From CAYGBW01 sp964348185 (GTDB lineage: Bacteria > Desulfobacterota > BSN033 > WVXP01): a stretch of DNA of 13,111 nt. The notes beneath the pieces are model-generated. The model saw only the letters and a list, made by a program, of their open reading frames with translations. It was not told the origin of the DNA and made no database searches. Of this stretch, positions 8,910 to 13,111 are shown in pieces. The DNA is taken from the NCBI GenBank assembly GCA_964348185.1, contig CAYGBW010000111.1, positions 1 to 13,111 on the forward strand, given 5' to 3'. Both the position numbers and the translations under genes were made by a program. Numbering within the stretch: the first letter of the stretch is position 1; every line of letters starts with the position of its first letter.

Positions 8910-9557
8910 ATGAAAGAAATCTCTAAGCTCATGCTCGTTCTAACCGCAATCTGCTTTGCAGCATCCCTTGCCTTAACGCAGGTGTACGAGCTGACCCGGG
9001 AACCTATCGCCCATCAAAAACGGCTAGAGGTTCTCCGGGCGATTCGAGCGGTGCTCCCGGATATCAACAATGAGCCAGACCGAGATCTGGTTCGCCTTCA
9101 GTTTGACGAGCCAGGCGGTCAGTCGAAGGAGGTCACCTTTTTTCGAGGCCGACTCGACCGTGAATTGGCCGGAGTTGCTTTTGTTGTTGATTCCCGTGAG
9201 GGATACGGGGGGAGAATTGAAATTATGCTGGGGGTTGACCCTCAGGGGACCGTCCTGGGTGTTGAGGTCCTGGGCCATCTGGAAACACCAGGGCTGGGAG
9301 CCAAAATCGCTGAAAAGTCATTCCGGCAGCAATTCGTGGGCAGGAGGCTGGAGAACACGCGATGGGCCGTACGAAAGGATGGAGGCGATATAGACCAGAT
9401 CACAGGGGCAACGATCTCCCCCCGTGCTGTTGTCAAGGCCATTCAAAGGGGATTGGAGATTTATCGGGAAAACCAAGGGAGAATCCTGGAGGAACAGATA
9501 AGCGGTCCGGGGTCAGTTGTCAGGGATCAGGGTTCGGTTGGCAGCGCCGATCCCTGA
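8910..9557 (+). CDS. rnfG: Rnf complex FMN-binding subunit RnfG
   Basis: RnfG is a membrane-anchored, mostly periplasmic subunit with a covalently bound FMN, related to NqrC. The product is 215 aa with one N-terminal membrane segment (about residues 8-24), the conserved HLETPGLGAKI (123-133) and the flavinylation motif DQITGATIS, with Thr168 as the FMN-bearing residue. The ATG at 8910 matches the usual MKEISKL-type N terminus; GAGGA (8892-8896) is rather far at 13 nt. The last 17 or so residues (from about Gly199) are encoded by repeat-like DNA and do not look like RnfG, so the tail is probably a read-in to intergenic sequence. The gaps are 52 bp from rnfD and 30 bp to rnfE. Confidence 0.94.
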   Translation: MKEISKLMLVLTAICFAASLALTQVYELTREPIAHQKRLEVLRAIRAVLPDINNEPDRDLVRLQFDEPGGQSKEVTFFRGRLDRELAGVAFVVDSREGYGGRIEIMLGVDPQGTVLGVEVLGHLETPGLGAKIAEKSFRQQFVGRRLENTRWAVRKDGGDIDQITGATISPRAVVKAIQRGLEIYRENQGRILEEQISGPGSVVRDQGSVGSADP

Positions 9558-9576
9558 CAGCTGAAAGCTGAACCCT
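9518..9576 (+). repeat. Interleaved inverted repeats at the rnfG end, upstream of the rnfE RBS
   Basis: An 11-bp perfect inverted repeat (TGTCAGGGATC 9518-9528 and GATCCCTGACA 9549-9559) overlaps the rnfG stop codon. A second, 7-bp pair interleaves with it: AGGGTTC (9529-9535) and GAACCCT (9570-9576). The order is A-B-A'-B', so in RNA both stems together would be pseudoknot-like. B' ends 1 nt before the rnfE Shine-Dalgarno AGGAG (9578-9582). The wording (TCAGGGATCAGGGTTC) also resembles low-complexity dispersed intergenic repeats, so it may be a repeat relic rather than a regulator. Confidence 0.6.
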
Positions 9577-9587
9577 TAGGAGAAGAG

Positions 9588-10187
9588 ATGGGAGTGACAG
9601 GGGAATTTGCCAAAGGGCTTTGGAAGGAGAACCCGATTTTTAGACTGGTTCTCGGTATGTGTCCGGCCTTGGCCGTCACAACGGCCGCTATCAACGGGGT
9701 GGCTATGGGGCTTGCCACGACTTTTGTCCTTATCGGCTCCAATTTGGTTGTCTCCCTGATTCGGAATCTGATCCCCCCCCGGGTTCGCCTGCCAGCCTTC
9801 ATCGTTGTCATTGCCTCTTTTGTCACCATTGTCGATCTGGTCATGGCGGGTTTTTTTTTCCAACTCCACAAGACCCTGGGGGTCTTCATTCCCCTGATTG
9901 TGGTGAACTGTGTCATCCTTGGACGGGCTGAGGCTTTCGCGTCGAAAAACCCGATCCGCCAGTCCTTGGCCGATGGATTGGGGATGGGGGTCGGCTTCAC
10001 CTTATCTCTCATGGTCTTAGGGAGCATTCGGGAGATTCTCGGGAATGGAGCCCTCTTCTCTGTCCCCCTCATGGGAGAATCCTTTCTCCCCCTTCTGGTC
10101 ATGGTCCTCCCCCCAGGGGCCTTTATCACCCTGGGATTCCTCCTTGCAGCCATCAATTGGGTGGGGCAAAAGAATCGACAGAACTGA
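9588..10187 (+). CDS. rnfE: Rnf complex subunit RnfE
   Basis: RnfE is the inverted-topology partner of RnfA in the membrane core of the Rnf complex. The product is 199 aa, hydrophobic, with about six membrane spans. It carries the family segments KENPIFRLVLGMCPALAV (Cys25) and IPLIVVNCVILGRAEAFA (Cys108), the counterparts of Cys25 and Cys113 in RnfA and likely ligands of the shared intramembrane cluster. The ATG at 9588 has AGGAG 5 nt upstream. It is the last gene of the A-B-C-D-G-E set; the nfn pair follows after 270 bp. Confidence 0.95.
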   Translation: MGVTGEFAKGLWKENPIFRLVLGMCPALAVTTAAINGVAMGLATTFVLIGSNLVVSLIRNLIPPRVRLPAFIVVIASFVTIVDLVMAGFFFQLHKTLGVFIPLIVVNCVILGRAEAFASKNPIRQSLADGLGMGVGFTLSLMVLGSIREILGNGALFSVPLMGESFLPLLVMVLPPGAFITLGFLLAAINWVGQKNRQN

Positions 10188-10457
10188 TCCGGTGGAGAGG
10201 CGTGGACCCAACCCGATGGCTGCCTAAGATTGGTTGCATTGAGAGAGGGGTTATGGTAAATAAAGGCTGAGAACCCGAAAAGGCATGAGAATCCTCCATG
10301 AGGGGCCAAAGGGTACGGTCCTTCGACATGGGCCGAGGGGGTTCGTTTGCGTGAGGGTTCCCTGCACGGAACAGCGTTGATCGTCTCGTTTGAGCTTGGG
10401 AGGTTTCTTTTTTTTGCCTCAGCTTGTGAAAATTATCTCAGATTAGGAGGAATGACC
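10188..10457 (+). other. rnfE-nfnA intergenic region
   Basis: This 270-bp gap contains no convincing gene. A possible but poor promoter is TTGCAT (10234-10239), 17 nt, TAAATA (10257-10262). A run of eight T (10408-10415) follows a very weak stem (CTC/GAG around 10385-10394), which I do not consider a terminator. The nfn genes may therefore be transcribed with rnf or from a promoter here; the sequence does not decide. Confidence 0.35.
10445..10450 (+). promoter_or_regulatory. Shine-Dalgarno of nfnA (start-deciding)
   Basis: AGGAGG lies 1 nt before an ATG (10452) and 7 nt before an in-frame TTG (10458). The spacing favours the TTG. The protein then begins MYKILSKREM, close to the usual N terminus of this family. 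Confidence 0.6.
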
Positions 10458-11297
10458 TTGTACAAGATTCTTTCCAAAAGGGAAATGGCTGAGGAAACGG
10501 TTTGCGAATTCATCCTCGAGGCGCCCAAGATTGCGGCAAAGGCTGAACCCGGTCAATTCGTTGTGGTCCGGGCCAACGAAACGGGCGAGAGAATTCCTCT
10601 GACCATGGCTGATACGGACAGTGAAAGGGGGACGATCACGATCATTTTTCAGGTTGTGGGAAAGTCGACCGCTCTCCTACGGACGTTTGAGGTTGGCGAT
10701 TCGATTGCAGATGTGATCGGTCCCCTGGGCAGACCAACCCATGTTGAAAACCTCGGCAAGGTCGTCTGCGTAGGCGGGGGAACGGGCGTGGCCGTGATGC
10801 ATCCCATCACCAGAGCCTATAAGAGAGGGGGGAATCATGTCATTGCTATCATCGGAGCCCGCACCAAAGACCTCCTCATCCTGGAGGGGGAGATGAGGGC
10901 TGCCAGCCATGATCTGCGTGTGTGCACAGATGACGGGAGCTATGGTCACCATGGATTTGTCACCGACGTCCTGAAGCAGATCCTAGACCAGGACCAGAGT
11001 GTGAACCTTGTGGTGGCGATCGGCCCGGTTCCCATGATGAAATTCCTCTGCAAGCTCACACAGACTTACGGGGTTAAAACAATAGTGAGCCTCAATCCGA
11101 TCATGGTGGACGCCACCGGAATGTGCGGGGCTTGCCGCGTTTCTGTTGGAGGGGTGACGCGGTTCTGCTGTGTGGATGGACCCGAATTCGATGGGCATGC
11201 CGTGGATTTCGACGAGCTCACCCAGCGGCAGAGGGCTTATCTGACCGAGGAAAAAACCTCCTTGGAGAGATTCATGGGGCAGACTCCCAGGGAGTGA
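10458..11297 (+). CDS. nfnA: NADH-dependent ferredoxin:NADP+ oxidoreductase, small subunit NfnA
   Basis: This subunit, also annotated as ferredoxin-NADP+ reductase subunit alpha or sulfide dehydrogenase subunit, carries FAD, the NAD(H) site and a [2Fe-2S] cluster in NfnAB. The product is 279 aa. It has an FAD-binding barrel (RIPLT 45-49), a nucleotide-binding loop GGGTGVAVMHP (106-116) and a C-terminal cluster motif DATGMCGACRVSV (Asp218, Cys223, Cys226) followed by RFCC (Cys237/238); the Asp ligand is a mark of this family. The start is set at TTG 10458 from RBS spacing, with ATG 10452 as alternative (two residues longer). It is followed by nfnB after 52 bp, the standard gene pair. Because both subunits are present, the bifurcating NfnAB is more likely than an isolated reductase. 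Confidence 0.9.
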   Translation: MYKILSKREMAEETVCEFILEAPKIAAKAEPGQFVVVRANETGERIPLTMADTDSERGTITIIFQVVGKSTALLRTFEVGDSIADVIGPLGRPTHVENLGKVVCVGGGTGVAVMHPITRAYKRGGNHVIAIIGARTKDLLILEGEMRAASHDLRVCTDDGSYGHHGFVTDVLKQILDQDQSVNLVVAIGPVPMMKFLCKLTQTYGVKTIVSLNPIMVDATGMCGACRVSVGGVTRFCCVDGPEFDGHAVDFDELTQRQRAYLTEEKTSLERFMGQTPRE

Positions 11298-11338
11298 TAA
11301 ATCGGGAGAGATAGAGGAGGCTTAAGGTGTCAACTCTT

Positions 11339-11343
11339 GGAGG
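11339..11343 (+). promoter_or_regulatory. Shine-Dalgarno of nfnB (start-deciding)
   Basis: GGAGG directly touches an ATG at 11344 (no spacer) and lies 6 nt before a second in-frame ATG at 11350. The second gives normal spacing and is chosen as the start. Confidence 0.6.
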
Positions 11344-11349
11344 ATGGAG

Positions 11350-12783
11350 ATGTCCGATGTGAAGCCCAAAAAGGAAAAGATTCCCAGGCAGAAGATGCCC
11401 GAGCAGTCCCCTGATGCACGGAGGAGGAACTTTGACGAGGTCCCTTTTGGCTACAGCCCGGAAACAGCACAACTGGAGGCCTCTCGATGTCTTCAGTGTA
11501 AGAAACCCAAGTGTATTGAAGGATGTCCGGTGGAAATCGACATTACGGGGTTTATCAAGCTGGTTGTCGAGGGGGATTTTGACGGCTCAGCCAGGAAGAT
11601 CAAGGAGACCAACAGTCTGCCGGCGGTTTGTGGCCGGGTTTGTCCTCAGGAGGATCAGTGCGAAAAGGTCTGCATTCTCGGAAAAAAGGGGGAACCTGTG
11701 GCCGTTGGCAGGCTGGAGCGCTTTGTCTCGGATTGGGAACGAACCAAGGGAGAGATGATTCTTCCGGAAAAGGCGGCTCCAACGGGCAAGAGGGTTGCCG
11801 TGGTGGGATCTGGTCCTGCTGGTCTCACCGTGGCAGGAGATCTCATTCTCAAAGGCCATGAGGTCACGGTTTTTGAGGCCCTCCACAAACCCGGCGGTGT
11901 TCTGATCTACGGTATTCCAGAATTCCGTCTCCCCAAAACCATCGTGGAAGCTGAAGTGAATTACCTGGAAAAACTCGGGGTTAGAGTGGAATGTAATTCG
12001 GTCATCGGGCGAATCGAGACGATTGACGGACTCTTTGAGAACGGGTTCGACGCGGTCTTTTTGGGCCTTGGGGCAGGGCTCCCCCTGTTCATGAATATTC
12101 CGGGGGAAAACCTCTGTGGGATATATTCGGCCAATGAGTATCTCACCCGATCCAACCTGATGAAGGCCTATCTTTTTCCAGAATATGACACCCCCATCGC
12201 CCGGGGCAAGGACGTTTGTGTTCTGGGGGCGGGAAATGTGTCGATGGATTCTGCCCGGACAGCCCTGCGTTTGGGAGCTGACAGAGTCCGTATCGTCTAC
12301 AGAAGATCAAGGGCAGAGATGCCGGCCCGGATTGAGGAGATCCATCACGCCGAAGAAGAAGGGGTTGAGTTTCATCTATTAACCACTCCCGTGCGGTTTC
12401 TCGGAAACGACGACGGATGGGTAAGGGGCATGGAGTGCATCAAGATGGAACTGGGGGAACCCGATGACTCCGGCAGGCGACGCCCCGTCCCCATTAAGGG
12501 GTCGGAGCACACCATGGAGTGCGACCTTGTGGTCGTCGCCATTGGAGCGGGAGCCAACCCCCTTCTCCCGGCCGAGACGCCCGGGCTTGAGCTCAACAGG
12601 AGGGGGTATATCGTTGCCGACCTCAACACGGGACAGACCACCAAACCAGGGGTCTGGGCAGGAGGAGACATCGTCACCGGATCTGCAACCGTGATCCTGG
12701 CCATGGGGGCTGGTCGGCAAGCGGCAAACTCTATCCACGATTACCTGACACGAGACCAGAAGACCTGGCCAAAGGGAGGGTAA
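11350..12783 (+). CDS. nfnB: NADH-dependent ferredoxin:NADP+ oxidoreductase, large subunit NfnB (GltD-like)
   Basis: The large subunit holds the bifurcating FAD, two iron-sulfur clusters and the NADPH site, and exchanges electrons with ferredoxin. The product is 477 aa, a normal length. In order: Cys47/50/55/59 and Cys94/98/104/108 cluster motifs, the FAD loop VVGSGPAGL (151-159) with KPGGVLIYGIPEFRLPK (180-196), the NADPH loop VLGAGNVSMD (291-300) with YRRSRAEMPA (317-326), and the C-terminal FAD segment GVWAGGDIVTGSATVILAMG (434-453). It is homologous to the glutamate synthase small subunit GltD (archaeal and sulfide dehydrogenase naming 'GltA'). Immediate pairing with nfnA, and the absence of a glutamate synthase large subunit, point to Nfn rather than glutamate synthase. 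An ATG at 11344 would add two residues. Confidence 0.91.
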   Translation: MSDVKPKKEKIPRQKMPEQSPDARRRNFDEVPFGYSPETAQLEASRCLQCKKPKCIEGCPVEIDITGFIKLVVEGDFDGSARKIKETNSLPAVCGRVCPQEDQCEKVCILGKKGEPVAVGRLERFVSDWERTKGEMILPEKAAPTGKRVAVVGSGPAGLTVAGDLILKGHEVTVFEALHKPGGVLIYGIPEFRLPKTIVEAEVNYLEKLGVRVECNSVIGRIETIDGLFENGFDAVFLGLGAGLPLFMNIPGENLCGIYSANEYLTRSNLMKAYLFPEYDTPIARGKDVCVLGAGNVSMDSARTALRLGADRVRIVYRRSRAEMPARIEEIHHAEEEGVEFHLLTTPVRFLGNDDGWVRGMECIKMELGEPDDSGRRRPVPIKGSEHTMECDLVVVAIGAGANPLLPAETPGLELNRRGYIVADLNTGQTTKPGVWAGGDIVTGSATVILAMGAGRQAANSIHDYLTRDQKTWPKGG

Positions 12784-13111
12784 CCGCAACCCGTATTGCG
12801 TCTCCAACGATCCCCTGCACGGCTCAACGGTAGGGGTGGATATTGCTGTGGGTCGCTGATTTCGCCGACTTACACTTGCCGATCTCTTCTCAGCCAACAG
12901 AAATGCCCTACCCCGCCGAGGGACAATCCGTCGAAACCTTTTACGGTGAAGGACGGCCCCTTCGCGGCAGGGTTCGATCAGGCTCGCTTTGAACCGAATG
13001 GTCTCGATATTCGTCTTGGAAGTCTCTTCTCTAGATCGGTTGCAAGGCAAAGATCATTCGCGGTCTTTGCAGGCCTTCCCTTCTGTATCGCAAGGGAACT
13101 TCTCAGTGTGC
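12784..13111. other. Unassigned 3' region after nfnB
   Basis: These 328 bp hold no gene I can support. I see two small inverted repeats: GCAAAGA (13047-13053) with TCTTTGC (13064-13070), and TTCCCTT (13076-13082) with AAGGGAA (13092-13098). Neither is followed by a T-run, so neither is a clear intrinsic terminator. A minus-strand frame is open from 13050 into the nfnB antisense but looks like a shadow frame. No tRNA, rRNA or transposase signature was found. Confidence 0.4.

Noticed and set aside
10385..10415. Possible intrinsic terminator before nfnA (T-run 10408-10415)
   Set aside because: The stem upstream of the T-run is only about 3 bp and does not abut the run.
11350..12783. Glutamate synthase small subunit (GltD) as the identity of nfnB
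   Set aside because: Homologous fold, but the adjacent partner is the NfnA-type [2Fe-2S]/FAD subunit and there is no glutamate synthase large subunit nearby.
12379..13050. Minus-strand open frame of 223 codons over the nfnB end and the 3' region
   Set aside because: More than half is antisense to nfnB and the rest resembles no family I know. I considered a degraded gene at 12784-13050 but found no supporting motif.

Overview
The window carries two divergent gene blocks that meet at a promoter region near 4319-4665. The left block (1-4318, minus strand) is the classical str operon, read rpsL, rpsG, fusA, tuf: ribosomal proteins S12 and S7, elongation factor G and elongation factor Tu. tuf runs off the left edge just where its stop codon should be. 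The right block (4666-12783, plus strand) is a complete six-gene rnf cluster in the order A-B-C-D-G-E, followed by both subunits of an NfnAB-type ferredoxin/NADH/NADP+ oxidoreductase. The last 328 bases hold no gene that I can support.

The organism is most likely an anaerobic bacterium living on low-potential ferredoxin chemistry. Rnf couples ferredoxin oxidation and NAD+ reduction to a membrane ion gradient. NfnAB is a flavin-based bifurcating enzyme that balances reduced ferredoxin and NADH against NADPH. Side by side they form a redox hub that connects the ferredoxin, NADH and NADPH pools and the membrane potential. The ribosomal and EF-Tu proteins look like those of Desulfobacterota (former Deltaproteobacteria), but this is a reading by eye and the taxonomy is tentative. 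No 16S rRNA or ApbE flavin transferase gene lies in the window.

Notable points: RnfB is long (325 aa), with an N-terminal four-Cys cluster motif plus six ferredoxin-type motifs, seven predicted clusters in all. tuf has strikingly G-ending codon use (Leu TTG 23/28, Thr ACG 24/29, every Lys AAG, nine ATA Ile codons), unlike rpsL and the sampled part of fusA. The divergent region has good TTGACA hexamers pointing both ways, 24 bp apart, plus a second rpsL-directed promoter-like site. The 3' end of rnfG enters a repeat-like stretch with an A-B-A'-B' inverted-repeat layout directly abutting the rnfE ribosome binding site. Several starts are non-ATG (rpsG GTG; fusA, rnfC and probably nfnA TTG).

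I see no mobile element, CRISPR array, tRNA or rRNA. The window is mainly core translation plus a known type of energy-conservation module in an uncommon arrangement, not an obviously new system.
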